Assembly: GCA_013407085.1 (NCBI GenBank)
Contig: JACCGJ010010859.1
Location: 1 to 64,000, forward strand
Length of the DNA stretch: 64,000 nt
Origin: Atriophallophorus winterbourni
Taxonomy: Eukaryota; Platyhelminthes; Trematoda; Plagiorchiida; Microphallidae
Reading direction: 5' to 3'
This document shows positions 22,701-33,590 of the stretch, piece by piece (within the stretch, counting starts at the first letter, position 1; each line of letters opens with the position of its first letter). Position numbers and translations under genes: made by a program. The notes beneath the pieces are model-generated. The model saw only the letters and a list, made by a program, of their open reading frames with translations. It searched no databases and had not been told where the DNA came from.

Positions 22701-23551
22701 AAATGAATCCTTTTCATAACAAATTTTGAAATGGAAATCTAGGCTGTAGGATATGGAAAAGTCATCGATTCAGAACTCCGTACATTCTTTAAGAATATTG
22801 TGATCGAGATCTTCCCAGCTCTCATTAGATTACCAAACCCAATCGTTACTGGTGTAAGTAAATCAATGGTAGCACATCAAGTAGATGCATTTGAATCTGC
22901 TACACAATGGCCGGTTTATTAGTAACATATTCACACTTATTTAACGAAACGTTCATACCATGTTTACTGTTGGAATGTGATGAGAATCATTTTCCGTTTT
23001 ACCCGAAATCCAATTGTCGAGTCAACAATAATTGAATTTATGATTTTTATCATTGGTTTATGAAAATAGTAATGTTCAATCAAATTGTTATCGAGGAAAT
23101 ATTAAGCAATCGTTGTTGAGAAGTGAATATCTAACCATTTGAAAATATGATTTTTGACGTATTTAACAACATTCCGCATGCAAAGACACAAACAGATAAC
23201 ACCTAAATATACTTACGCGGTATCAATATAAAATCGTAGTTGTTGTGTTCTGTAACAATTTCTTGAGTTAAAGTTGGATAGTGTAGATAACGTCCCACCA
23301 ATAATTTGTCAAGGGTATATAACTTACCGAATTGGAAAAACAGTTCTGAAATATTAAAATTGTGGATGACTATATATGTTTCGTGATACGATAAAATTCT
23401 CAACAATTCATTTCATGAATTAATTGCATCAATACACACTAAAATGCATATATGGAGTAAGTTGCATTAACGGACCAAACTTACCACTTAATGATTCACG
23501 GCACATAGTAACAAAAATCAATAGAGCGCACAGGAACCTGAGCTGACGCAT
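19718..23551 (-). CDS. Micro-exon gene encoding a predicted secreted protein
   Basis: Spliced minus-strand gene. Exons: 23485-23551 (ATG, signal peptide), 23328-23345 (18 nt), 23217-23261 (45), 21489-21500 (12), 21254-21274 (21), 21110-21151 (42), 20969-20998 (30), 20786-20812 (27), 20279-20299 (21), 20022-20051 (30), terminal 19860-19882 ending in TAG. Every internal exon is a multiple of three and starts and ends in phase 1, with no stop when joined. The minimum product is about 111 residues: a hydrophobic leader, then short hydrophilic blocks rich in Lys, Glu and Ser. Donors are GTAAGT, GTGAGT, GTAATA and similar; acceptors are pyrimidine-rich ending in AG. An AATAAA lies at 19718-19723. 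This is the architecture of schistosome micro-exon genes (MEGs), usually secreted from glands or tegument and made variable by exon skipping. The MEG family was not identified. Three further optional exons are listed separately. Confidence 0.8.
19860..19882 (-). CDS. Micro-exon gene terminal coding exon
   Basis: A good acceptor (GAATTTTCAG) precedes seven codons (VVPGISS, the first completed by the previous exon's G) and TAG. A downstream AATAAA at 19718-19723 would give a 3' UTR of about 150 nt. A second acceptor 54 nt further on (exon from 19828) would give an alternative tail of about a dozen residues, so two C-termini are possible. Confidence 0.6.
20417..22848 (-). CDS. Three further candidate micro-exons (optional)
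   Basis: Three more segments satisfy the same rule (AG before, GT after, multiple of three, phase 1, no stop): 22834-22848 (15 nt, LTIGF), 22279-22293 (15 nt, with a 27-nt variant using a later donor) and 20417-20437 (21 nt, VYVCLSI). Each could be a skipped exon or chance. Their splice sites are acceptable but no stronger than random matches might be in this AT-rich sequence. Including all three gives about 128 residues. Confidence 0.4.
22743..22921 (+). other. Unassigned plus-strand open segment
   Basis: Open for 59 codons from an AG (possible acceptor) to TAG. It is richer in GC than its surroundings and protein-like in composition (ELRTFFKNIVIEIFPALIRL, then a QVDAFESATQWPVY end). It lacks a Met start of its own and no family was recognised. 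It lies antisense to an intron of the micro-exon gene and overlaps one of its optional exons. It could be an exon of an overlapping gene, a retrocopy fragment or chance. Confidence 0.3.
23485..23551 (-). CDS. Micro-exon gene exon 1: signal peptide
   Basis: The first ATG (23549-23551) opens 22 codons beginning MRQLRFLCALLIFVTM, a basic start followed by a hydrophobic core, then CRESLS. One base of the next codon precedes a strong GTAAGT donor (23484-23479), giving phase 1. This fits a secretory signal peptide. No TATA box was assigned upstream. Confidence 0.8.
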
Positions 23552-23984
23552 TGTTTAATAGTGAACAGATATTTAGCGACAGAATTATATATCTCAAAGC
23601 ATCTATTCAACCAATCCAAGTAGTCACAGCTTTAGCAGAAATACTATTGGCGATCACTGGTTTCGAAGTGATTTTAACTGCAAAAAATAGTCCAATACGT
23701 GAGTTTGGATTTCGGCCGATGGAAAAGTTTACTTAATAATGGAAATTACAATGCAACTGATCTACTCGACGAAAACATATTGACAACCTCAAAATTAATA
23801 AATTAGTTACAAAAACCTAACTACCATACGCAATTGATAAATCAGATTATAATCTTCTGCTTTAACAGATTTTCTTGAATCCATTTACTGAATCTTAACA
23901 AAAAATATTAACGCTCGGAAGAACTGCTGCAACTATTACTAACGAGAACATATTTGAAATATACATAGATAAAAAATATAGTTT
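23552..23984. other. Upstream region of the micro-exon gene
   Basis: This 430-bp interval between the gene start and the Penelope-like element must hold the minus-strand promoter if the gene model is right. A plus-strand 61-codon frame here has no recognised features. No promoter motif could be assigned. Confidence 0.3.
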
Positions 23985-24063
23985 CAATCCATCGGCATAT
24001 GTTTGGGACCGATCGTGTATTCATAATGCAAAGTAATTTGAGTGCAATCAGTTACAGCAGTTT

Positions 24064-24107
24064 TTGGGTAACGTTTCACTTCTGACACAGTAGCTTCGTC
24101 AGACCAA
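24064..24107 (-). ncRNA. Candidate hammerhead ribozyme in the Penelope-like 3' region
   Basis: Minus strand: CTGACGA (fits CUGANGA; 24102-24096), an imperfect stem II of 18 nt (CUACUG pairing with CAGAAG across one A-A mismatch, plus a bulge), then GAAAC and a palindromic ACGU, with a stem I of UUGGU against ACC-C-AA. The predicted cut lies between 24070 and 24069. Hammerheads are known from the terminal repeats of Penelope-like elements, so the position is right. The imperfect stem II makes this a degenerate or weak example. Confidence 0.4.
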
Positions 24108-24413
24108 GGGTGATAGTCAAGACAGGGAACATGATTAAGTTATAGTCACCCTACCACCACTTACTTGACCTTACCGCTAAACAGCCTATAGTACGCCCAC
24201 AATGTGTCAAGTCTCGTGGGAATGACCAGGATCAATGATCGATTTTCCTACTAGTGTATCCACATCAATCTAATACAGTTGAGCACTTTCAAGGTCGGTT
24301 TACACAGTGGCCCACATGCGTAAGCGTACATAACTAACTGGGCTAAGGTTAAGCTATTTTTGAAGAAAAACAAAAATCTAATTAACTAGGAGATATAAGG
24401 TGATTAACAACTA

Positions 24414-24830
24414 TTACCTTCGCCTAGGTGCCGAGCGCCACATTGTGGAGATTTCTGCCACATCCACTTTATTGACCGCCGGTCCGCCTATTTGGGCAAT
24501 TTCGACCGCCTTCGCATGTAGGCGTTGGATATGCGGTTTAATACTGCGTTTCAATATTGCCACATTGTCTAGATCGACGCTGTAGCCCGTATCTAAAACG
24601 TGCTCCGCCAAGGTAGAATCACGAATAAGTGATTAATATTCCCTAACATCCCGCGGCTGTCTCCGGACACGCTTTCAGTGTTCTTCGATTAGGTTATGAA
24701 TTTCCCTTGATGTCTGCCCTATGTAAACACCTGAACTGTCATTACAGTGGATTTTGTAGATGCTGTTCTTAACGCTAGATAAAGGTGTCTTATTCTTGAG
24801 GTGCATCAGAACCGAACGAATATTTTCCCT
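24414..24830 (-). pseudogene. GIY-YIG endonuclease domain of the Penelope-like element
   Basis: One frame beyond the RT the minus strand reads SIYKIHCNDSSGVYIGQTSR followed by EIHNLIEEH. The IYKI and VYIG halves correspond to the GIY and YIG motifs, the Arg follows at the usual distance, and the Glu and His follow in the helix. A stop comes directly after EEH. The frame then resumes with AEHVLDTGYSVDLDNVAIL, the conserved C-terminal H...GH-like extension of PLE endonucleases. Confidence 0.75.
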
Positions 24831-26270
24831 TTCTTATAAGTTACGCATATGGCAGCCTGGTTAAATATTCCACGTATCGCTTTAGATGTGCATCTTACAT
24901 ACGGTATATAAACTGTATCTAGCCAATTTCTCTCTGGTTTTTCTGACGGGTATTTTACCTTCATCAATTGGCGTTTTACAAAAAGTTTTGGATAACCGTG
25001 GTCTATAAGCCCGTGGCTCGCTTCACGGTGCGTTTGTTTTCGGTCGTCGCTGCACATATGCTCTATCCAATGGAAAACAGAACAATCTATGGACCCAAAT
25101 TCCTGTCTTGAATGAGCTGAAGTGTATCGTACTACAGCATCAGTATCGATAGGTTTCCGTTCGACACAAGGTTTTATTTTCCGGTCTACGTTTTTTGCTA
25201 GGCAGTCGAAAAATTTAAGAGTGCCTGTGCAAGATTCAACTTCCTTTGTGACCGTATTACTTGGGTCTATTTCATTCAAATAGCTGAAGAAGGCCTATAA
25301 CTGATCTCGCTTGTTGATAACAAATGTGTCATCAACACAACGCCACCATAAATTTGGCTTAAGCCCTTAATTGTTAAGGACTTTGTTATCGAAATGCTCT
25401 ATATACATGTTCGCAAGTACTGGAGATATCAGTGAGCCCATTGACAACCCATTTTGTCTATATACTTGCTCATTATATATGAAGTGGTTCATGCTTAGGC
25501 AGATCGATACAACATTGATAATTTGCTTGACGCTCAAGTTTGTGCGATTTGACAAACTGGCATCAGATTCCAAGGCCCGATTAGCTAGTTGTATCAACGT
25601 TGGTGAACAAAGCGCTAACATCAAAGCTAAACATTATATCATCACCATACATGTTTCCTGACTCTAAGCGTGCTGCAAAGTCATATGCGTCCGTGATTAA
25701 CGAGGCTGTATTACCGACTAAAGTTTTCAACAAATAAGCCAAATGTCTAGCTATCTCGTGCGCAAGTTATCCGATACCATCGACGATACGTCTTACAGGA
25801 ATGCCTTCTTTATGTATTTTAGGTAGGCCTTAGAACATAGGAGTTAGAGTAGACTTGGGATACAGGTTATATCACAAACCCTTTCCCAAACTCTCTTTAA
25901 CGCTAGGTAAGTACGAATAGACTACTTTTTTCAGTTATTTATATCCTCTTTCATTTTGCCATTATCTATCCGTTCATAAGGGCCCTCGGAAAAGTGTACA
26001 TCAACCTTGTCTAAATAATCGGTTTTGTTAAAAAATTACTGTTACAAAAACTTTATCAGCCTTAGTAATAGCTATATTCGTATCTTGCTTCAGTGAGGGA
26101 AGTGCTTGTCTTTCGTGTGAATCAAGGTTTGCATTGACTTGTTCCTGGTTTTTAATGACACCAGCGATATAGTTTCTTACCACGTCTGCCTGTTCATTGG
26201 GAAGTGCATTTAATGACACCTTAATAAGATCCTGAGCCTTCATAGAGCTCTTACCTATGCAGAAATTCAA
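24806..26270 (-). pseudogene. Penelope-like reverse transcriptase, broken
   Basis: Landmarks: LKQDTNIAITKADK near 26060 (family: L..D..I.I..ADKG), VYRQNGLSMGSLISPVLANM at about 25410-25480 (family GxxMGSPLSPVLANI), and the catalytic WWRCVDDTFVI at about 25330-25360 (intact Asp pair). Then come a conserved linker with LKFFDCL, IKPCVERKPIDTD and the DHGYP signature before the endonuclease. At least two in-frame stops flank the VDD motif, and there are frame changes near 25700-26030 and 24825. These motifs identify the family but the gene is not functional. Confidence 0.8.
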
Positions 26271-26870
26271 GCCCTTCTACAACAATTTTCGCTCAGCTTG
26301 CCAAAGTTACCGATTAGAACACTAGAATACTGGATGCCTGATAATGACTTATTAGATTCGTCTGATTAACGTTTCTAATAAAACTCTAATAAATTGTTGA
26401 ACTTACGGTTTTGTCTTTCTCCTATGCGCTACGTTTGTGTGGCTAAAACCACCTCCTATTTTCCACAAATTCTGCAGAAATCCGCTTCAGATAATCCCAC
26501 TCGCAGTTTCAACCCCATTCTCGAGGCTTTTGATCGAGCGCCCAATAGGGTTTCATTGACCCGGTGAATCCTTTGTTTAAAAACACTTTGGATGTGCTCG
26601 CGGCCGTTTTTGTCGATTTGTGTGAATTATCCGGAGGTTTTACCACAAGAGCCCTTGGTATTACGTCGAGCTTCTTGTAAGGAAAGTTGAAGATGGGGTG
26701 GTTCACCCATCTGGCTTCATATTCCGCTGTTCTCACCAACTTGCTGGTCAATGTTTGAAAACGGGGCTTGTAGGAGTCAGCCATCGATTGGAATATGTTT
26801 GGGACAGATCGTGTATTCATAATGCAAAGAAATTTGAGTGCAATCGGTATTTCAAAATATAGTTTCATTA

Positions 26871-27194
26871 TTTGATTAGTAGCCATAATTAGTTGCAATT
26901 AATGTCAGTATTATTTTTATTAGATATCACAATTCATTTTTCATGACTGATCCTATGATACATTATTAATTTTTTTTAGCGCTACGTATTGGTAAAACGC
27001 TTGGTTTTTATTAGATACATTATGCAACGCAATATTTCTGATTGAAATAATGGTCTAAATCAGCCAGTTTGATCAAGATATATTTAAAGGTATCCAACAG
27101 GCATATGAATAATGCTTAAAAATATCTTTAAAAAATACTTCGAAATAAACCTGAATAAGCAATTTCCTCATCCGTTGACTGCTTTACACTGTAT
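26871..27194. other. AT-rich spacer, nothing recognised
   Basis: Separates the Penelope-like element from the tail of the second CR1-like copy. Confidence 0.4.
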
Positions 27195-27332
27195 ACTAGA
27201 TTCAAGATTCAAGATTAAAGATTTGTGGTTGAAAAAGCAATTAACTTTACAATAACCATAGAGAGAAACTATAGTTACAAATGTATGTATATGTATCAAT
27301 AAAATCAAAATCAATTGGTCGATGATAGATTA

Positions 27333-28844
27333 TTAATAGTTGGGGGAAAAATTCGGAATAGCTCTGATATAATCATTAAGTTTCGATTCGAATATAGATA
27401 AAATGTTTGAGCTTACCAAATCGGCAGGTGGGGAATTCCAATCATAGCACACACGCACCCAATAAAAATACCTACGAGAGTTTCGTTTGGAATGTGGTAT
27501 TTCCAACTTGCAACCATGGACACGGCTGTTGCTGGAAGTTCGAAGGTGGAATAATATATACAGGGTATGGGAAACTGTAGTAAGTATTTTGTATGCGAAG
27601 ATAACATCACCTTGCATACTTCTTTGTGCAAGTATACTCAGCCCCAGTCGTCTGAGTCGGCCGGCGAATGGCATATTTTTGAGTCTAATGACAAGCTCAG
27701 TAGCTCGTCGGTATATTGGATCCAGAAGTAAGATGCCTTTTTGCAGCCATGTTGTCCAGGCTTGTGCTCCATAGTCTAGAACCGGGTGAATATGTGTTCA
27801 TCAAGAGCGGTAAACACCCCGGGAAAATAGTCCAACTATCCGCTGTAACAAGTCGAGCAGCCGAGACGCGCTTTTGTAAAAGGCTACACATTGTAGACCA
27901 TTTTTCAAACTACCGGGAATCCAGACAGCCAGGTTCTTTTCTTCTCCGGTGCACTCCAGGCTTGTGTCGCCAAGCTTGTATTGATAGGAAAAGCCAAGGT
28001 CACGACCGATCTGAATGATCTTCGACTTTTGCCTATTCAATGACAGTTTATTTTCGGATGACCAGTTGAACAAAGCATTCAAATTGTTTTGCAGCAAAAT
28101 ACAATCATCAGCATTGCTGATTCGCCTCCATACTTTCATATCGTCAGAAAACAATACCATCTTACTGTAATTTGGTATTGGTATATCATTCATATAGACT
28201 AGGAACAGTATTGGTCCAATCACCGAGCCTTGTGGAACACCGCTAATGACATCGATTTCTTCGATAATAGGCCGTCCACACGAACTCTGATGTATCTGTT
28301 GTTGAGGTAATCACTTATCAATTCACATAGTCTTCCAACAATACCGTGTTTCTTTAGCTTGTTCAAGAGTAAACTATGATCAACTCTGTCGAAAGCTTTA
28401 GAAATGTCCAAGTAGCACGCATGAACACAGCCCACCCCCGCATCTACAATCCCCGTCCAATCATCGAAGCTTGTCAGCAAATTTGTTAGACAAGAGCGAT
28501 TTCTCTGAAATCCATGTTGCGCAACTGCCAAAAATGGGTTCGCTTCCAGATGTCGCACTGTTATTATTCGCTCAAAAACTTTTGATTGTCACCGGCCTGT
28601 AATTTTTAACTTTAGAACGGCAACCACATATATAAATGGGTATTATTTGTCCCAGTTTCCAGTCTATTGGTACCACTCCAGATTGGATCAAATTATTGAG
28701 CATGCAGGATAGAGGTTCAAATAGCTGCGCATGACAGGTTTTGAGCAGCTTTGGAGTTATCTCGTCTGGTCCTGGAGATTTCTTTACGTTTAATTCTCGT
28801 TGGCGCTGTGTTGCCACAAGCGGAGTAATCAATACTTCACTCAA
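27333..28844 (-). pseudogene. CR1-like reverse transcriptase remnant
   Basis: In order: KSPGPDEITPKLLKTCH, GQIIPIYICG, KNYRPVTI, QHGFQRNRSCLTNLL, VHACYLDISKAFDRVDH, the shifted IGPILFLVYMNDIP block, and FSDDMKVW where the first copy has FADDVKLW (the Asp pair is kept). Four or more frame changes divide it into separate open pieces. Confidence 0.75.
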
Positions 28845-29460
28845 GGTCGGTCGGTCAAGTCGAACGGTTGGTTCCTGATCAGGCTCCGTGGATTTTGGCG
28901 CAAAAACTCCGGCATAAAAGCCTGATAACAGGTCATCGGTCTGATTAATGGAGTCTGTGAAGCCGGACGAATTTTTAGGGCAAAGACTCTTGGTTTAATA
29001 CTCATTCTATCTTTTACGAGTCTATATGAGAGCTTCGGATTCTGGTGCATCTGAGAAATCAATTGCAACTGGAAAGTTTATCATCTCGATTTATGCTGAT
29101 AAATTTGTTTCGCAGTAGTGTAAATTGTGCTCAAGAATCAGTTGTGTTGGTAGCCTTGTGAAACACCCTTACCATTGCCCTTTGTTTCACCCACGTTTTA
29201 TTTCTGCTTCATAGTAAAAAATTAATACGTTGAGAAATTTTCTTCTAAACAAACATTGAATGTTCCTCCAATATATATTTCAGGTGATGTAAGAGAGAGC
29301 GCCACTGACTATCCGGATCGGGGTAATCCGGTTGGGCGAAATTAGTGCTTTGTAACTCGGCACACGAAGCACGGTAGTTCACCCTTCTGACGCATTTTGT
29401 CCACTCACTGTTGTTCCTAGCGCTACAAATGTACTCGAATTCTAGGACAACGTGATCGCT

Positions 29461-30090
29461 TCATCCGATTGGCGGTTTATAAACGATATTCTCTACAGCT
29501 GTGGGATCTGATGTAAGTATCAAGTCCAAGGTAGTCGGCTGGTCTGATCCTCTTATACGATTAAATCTAAAAACGTGTTTATAAAGGGACGCGTAATCCA
29601 GGACGGTTCGAAGTTCATATTCAAGTGTTTCTGATGGATGATCATCCCGGCTATAGAGTTGGGGAAATTTGAAAACCCACATTAATAATATTTGAGTATT
29701 GTACCGCGTTGTTACATAGCGCAAAGCATCATTCAATTTATTGTTTAAGTCGAGAGTTGCTGTTGGAGAATGATAGATCACTCCAATAATGCATTGGTCT
29801 CCTGAAGTAATAGTCAGAGAGCACCAAAGTGTGTAAGTTATATCAAGGGTTTGGCCGTTCATAGCTCTACAGATAAACGATTGCTTGAAGTAGATTGCTG
29901 CTCCTCCGCCATCACCTAAACGGTCACGTCGGAATTGTGACATGATGTGCAAAGAGAGTTTATTATCAGACAATGAGAAACAACGTTTCTGTTATTGCAA
30001 CTATGTCTGGCGCCAGTTCATTACAAATCTCGGACAATTCGATTAATTTGTTGAAAAGGATGTTTGCGTTTGTATAGATTCACTTAATTA
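29461..30090 (-). pseudogene. CR1-like endonuclease remnant
   Basis: Reads FNKLIELSEICNELAPDIVA then ITETLF near 30000-30080 (the catalytic Glu is kept, but the Trp of ETW is changed to Leu). After a frame break it continues with GDGGGAAIYF, CIIGVIYHSP and LLMWVF where the family has LLIGDFN, so the motif around the catalytic Asp is degraded. Confidence 0.7.
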
Positions 30091-30779
30091 TATTTTTCGT
30101 GAGTAATGACGGGGTTTAAACTGAAGTTATTGGTCCGGCTTCTCTGGAGTCGGACGTAACAAGTAGTGATGAATCGTGTGTATGTGATAGGGCTTTAAAC
30201 AGAGTGATGCCGGATCTCTCTGTGTAGTCAGTGCCTGAGATGATAGAACATGTGAACTGCTTATTGGTCGCCAACCGCTTGAACCGACAACTAGGTTTCG
30301 GTGTGAATTGCTCAGTTCGACTCGATTTAAGCCGGATCTACGTCATTTTTAATGCATTGATTTCTTCCATTTTGATTAAAATGCTACTATCCGCTGTCTC
30401 CGGAGGGGGGAGTGTTTGACTTATGACATTGGGTTTGGGTGTGCTGAGTCTAACATCATTTTTACATTGCGACCTTACGAGTTTGGTCATAGCGCTGGTG
30501 AAGAACGTTATCTTCAGAGGTTTCTATCCATCGCCATCTCGAAAAGTGTTCATAACAACGGCATTAGAAATATCAAGACAAACACGCAATGTAGCCCCTT
30601 TGCTTGACGTCATGCACTACGGTTTCCTCAATCGATGCTCGATAAGTTATTTCTGATACACCAAGTAGAACTATACTTCGTGATACAGTTTTTTCCCTGG
30701 CGTTCAATTTTCCTCTACTTACCCACCTTTGATTATATTTATCAATACTCAATGAACGTATACAACTGTGAACTATGAC

Positions 30780-32690
30780 TTGCTTCGAGCTATCACTACT
30801 GCAAATCTATGGGATTTCCTTGAATTCAAATCAGCTAATGAAATTTTGAAACGTTTTTACGGTCAACTCCGTATTATCATTGATTTATCATCGAACGTTA
30901 AAATAATATGCAGCAAACAGAGTCCAAAAAAGCCTCTAGGAAATGGATGTGTAAACGTGACAATGCCTGGTACAAATACTTGGACGATTCGTCTGGGCTA
31001 ACTTGATGCAATTACACCTTAATGCGAAATAAGAGTGTCTGCCTCATTCAAAAAGACAGAAAAGATTACAAAATCAGTCTAGTCGAAAAATTCGTTATGA
31101 ATCCCAAAGCATTGTACAAACACGTCAATGACCTCCGGAATTTTAAAATGGGAATACCGCCACTGGCTTCTGCTACTGGCATAGCGACATCATTAAAAGA
31201 TTGTGCAAACGTTTTCCGACAGCAATTTGCATCAATTGTCTCAAAAGTGTAGACCGATGGACAGTCTTTAAACTCTGACAGCTGCAGCCTGCCAATTCTT
31301 CACTGGGTGGAATTTTCCCCTCCAACGTTGTTGAAACAAAATTAATGACGATGAAGAAAACACCAGGTATAGATAATATACACCCAAACATTTTGTATAA
31401 TCTCTCTATCGAATTGGCAATACCAACTTTATACGTGTTCACGATAATGTTCGAGCCGAGCTTTGTGCAAGAAACTTGTAAAACTACCCTGAGCATTCCC
31501 ATCTACAAAAGTGGCGAGAGAAAAATTCCATTAAACTATCGTCCGATAGCTTAATTACCGGTGCTATTGAAAGTAATGGAGTACATCATAGCTGATGCCT
31601 TGCGGAATCACTTTGAGATTAATAATTTAATCTCCGAGGCACCACTGGATTCAGGAAAAAACGATCTTGCTTGACAAATTTGCTATTAGCAAATAAGCTT
31701 GGTCGAGTTACTGATGCCGGCAACACCGTAACATGATTTATATCGATTTCCTCACGAGCTTTTCACAAGGATCGTCCTCGAACGGCTTTTTGTTATATAT
31801 ATATATATATCTAGATATATCCTCTCTTTATATATATATCTATCTATCTATCCTCTCTCTCATCTCTCTATCTCTATAGCTATATATCGATACTATCTAT
31901 ATAGATATATATATAACGGCATGCCTCCTGTAGTGCAGGTCGCCGTCTTATTTCTGCGGATGACGCAAAGCTTTGGTGCAAGATAAACCTTACACCGACC
32001 TCATTACCTGCCACGGGATCTCGATATGATTTAAACCTGGTCCCTAGACAACGAAATGCCATTGAATGCTTCGAAATGCATCCTACTGTCGCTCAACAGC
32101 AAGTTGAGCAAAGAATATTATCTTGGTCATACTATTATTAAACCCGCCTCCTCCGAAAAATATTTAAGCGTGATTATCCAATCTGACTTAGAAAACTCAA
32201 TGCGATGTCGAGTCGCTGCTAGCAAAGCTGAAAGCAACTTGGGTCTCCTTAGAAGAGTCCTAAGTTCGTTTTCCCCCAACATTGTCTGCAAAATGATTTC
32301 AACCTACATCCGTCCTCATGTCGAATATTCTATACCGGAATGGGATCCATGGTTGAAAAAATTACTCAGCTATTAGAAAATCCACAGCACAGAGCGACAA
32401 AACTCGTCCATACGAAATGAGACTTAAAATATTGAATTTGCATTCGGCTCAACACAGACGGAAACGAGGAGCACTAATATTCATTTGGACAGTGCTTAAT
32501 CAAACAAATCATCCTTGCAATCGTTTGTTTCATCTTTTCCACAACCCATATTTGTGTGATCAATAATCTAAATTTTCCAACAGCATAGCAGGTCGAACTG
32601 CCGCGAATATTCATTTTCCGTTAGCAATGCGGTGCGACGAAATTTCGATATTAATTTGACCTTCATAGGCTATCATCATGTTCACTACGA
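30780..32690 (+). pseudogene. CR1-like element of a second lineage, interrupted by microsatellite
   Basis: Plus-strand remnant: an endonuclease-RT linker from about 30850 (KKASRKWMCKRDNAWYKYLD), KALYKHVNDLRNFKMGIPPL, then RT KKTPGIDNIHPNIL, TLSIPIYKSGERKIPLNYRP, RSCLTNLLLA and MIYIDF. The central RT part is missing and a TATA/CTCT microsatellite (31793-31916) stands in its place. The reading resumes with SADDAKLWCKI (catalytic Asp pair), MPLNASKCILLSLNSK, the thumb region and C-terminal RTAANIHFP-like segments. The DNA from 32007 on is unit 1 of the tandem array. Confidence 0.7.
31793..31916. repeat. Compound TA / CTCT / TATC microsatellite
   Basis: A low-complexity run of TA, TCTA and CTCT repeats inside the plus-strand RT. 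It replaces the segment between the MIYIDF and ADD motifs, so a deletion accompanied it. Confidence 0.85.
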
Positions 32691-32693
32691 AAA

Positions 32694-32900
32694 ATGATCG
32701 TACGATTTATCGAAAACGTTGAAGGTTTCACATTACTCGACATGAATCATCAATGCAGTGGACCGACTACGTTTCGAATGCAAGAAAACGACACCGAAGT
32801 AAACGGTCGAGAGTTTTCTCACCAACCATTTAGATCAAACTACGATAAAAATATGAGACCGTTTGAAACATTCTATTTCAATTGGTTTGCTAGTTTGTGA
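32694..32900 (+). other. Conserved 68-codon frame in array unit 1 (copies at 34661, 36636, 38610)
   Basis: ATG-initiated frame beginning MIVRFIENVEGFTLLDMNHQ and ending FNWFASL. It is kept open in all four units (34661-34867, 36636-36842, 38610-38816), with only a few amino-acid differences in unit 3. It starts close to the end of the RT homology. Charged, with no signal peptide or recognised domain. Openness in all copies may only reflect how recent the duplication is. Confidence 0.3.
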
Positions 32901-33590
32901 TTCAGCTTCGTCTTGTATTTTGACCGAAGAAAGTAAGAAAACCAAAATGTAGAATCTGAAAATATTTTCTGAGTAATTTGAAAATTCTGAATGATTCATC
33001 ATTTTATCATGAAAAATAATTGATCAATATCTGGCTAAATTGATTCTGCATAGCGCGATAGCGGCAGACAATAGATTCGATGGTGGAACGAGCCTATTCA
33101 ACGCTGGTTAAACTAATATTGAAAGCAAATTATTCGCAATCGGAAAAATTATTGAAATCATATTAGAGTTCAGTTTTCTGAAAGCTTTTTGATCAATATG
33201 AAATTAATCACTCGAATTTTAAAAGTAAAATAATGTAAAAAATTTCAGGAAATCTTATTCACTTATTTTTTGAATATAAAAAAATTGTATTTTGCTTCTC
33301 TTGAACTGTAGATGTTATCGATGAACAGAATGACAAAGGTAAACAGTATTTAGTCGGAAACAGTCTATTCTAGCAAAATAATTTAAATACAAAATACTAA
33401 AATTGCTATAACTGCTTTAGTTATTACCGACAGCCGATAAATTATTAATACATCGATTAGTGTGCAAATAAGTTACAGGCGTAACAAAAATCATTTTATT
33501 TATCAATTTTATATTGCTGAAACACGATTATCTCTACAGGTTTCAAATAAAAAATGTAAACCTTGAAGAAATATTTATTTCCTTTTTTAG

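Larger units (their letters stand above)
23985..26870 (-). mobile_element. Penelope-like element with RT, GIY-YIG and terminal direct repeats
   Basis: Minus-strand element of about 2.9 kb. A roughly 60-bp direct repeat at its two ends (about 23990-24055 and 26785-26850, sharing TCGTGTATTCATAATGCAAA) is interpreted as the partial-tandem terminal repeats (pLTRs) of Penelope-like elements. Between them, in order on the minus strand: an N-terminal region (26509-26898), a pre-RT segment (26028-26270), RT motifs (25284-25624), the RT-endonuclease linker (24806-25279), and GIY-YIG (about 24640-24830) with its C-terminal extension (24414-24611). Several frameshifts and stops make it inactive. Confidence 0.8.
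27195..30660 (-). mobile_element. Second CR1-like element, decayed
   Basis: Same family and orientation as the 4.6-8.6 kb copy but older. The 3' end is at about 27195-27225 (ATTCAAG repeats on the plus strand). Along the minus strand it carries remnants of ORF1 (about 30100-30660, KPLKITFF), endonuclease (29461-30090), the endonuclease-RT linker (28841-29068), RT (27690-28844) and the C-terminus (27333-27674, RRYFYWVRVCYDWN). Multiple frameshifts and stops are present throughout. No flanking duplication was found, and the 5' boundary is approximate. Confidence 0.8.
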
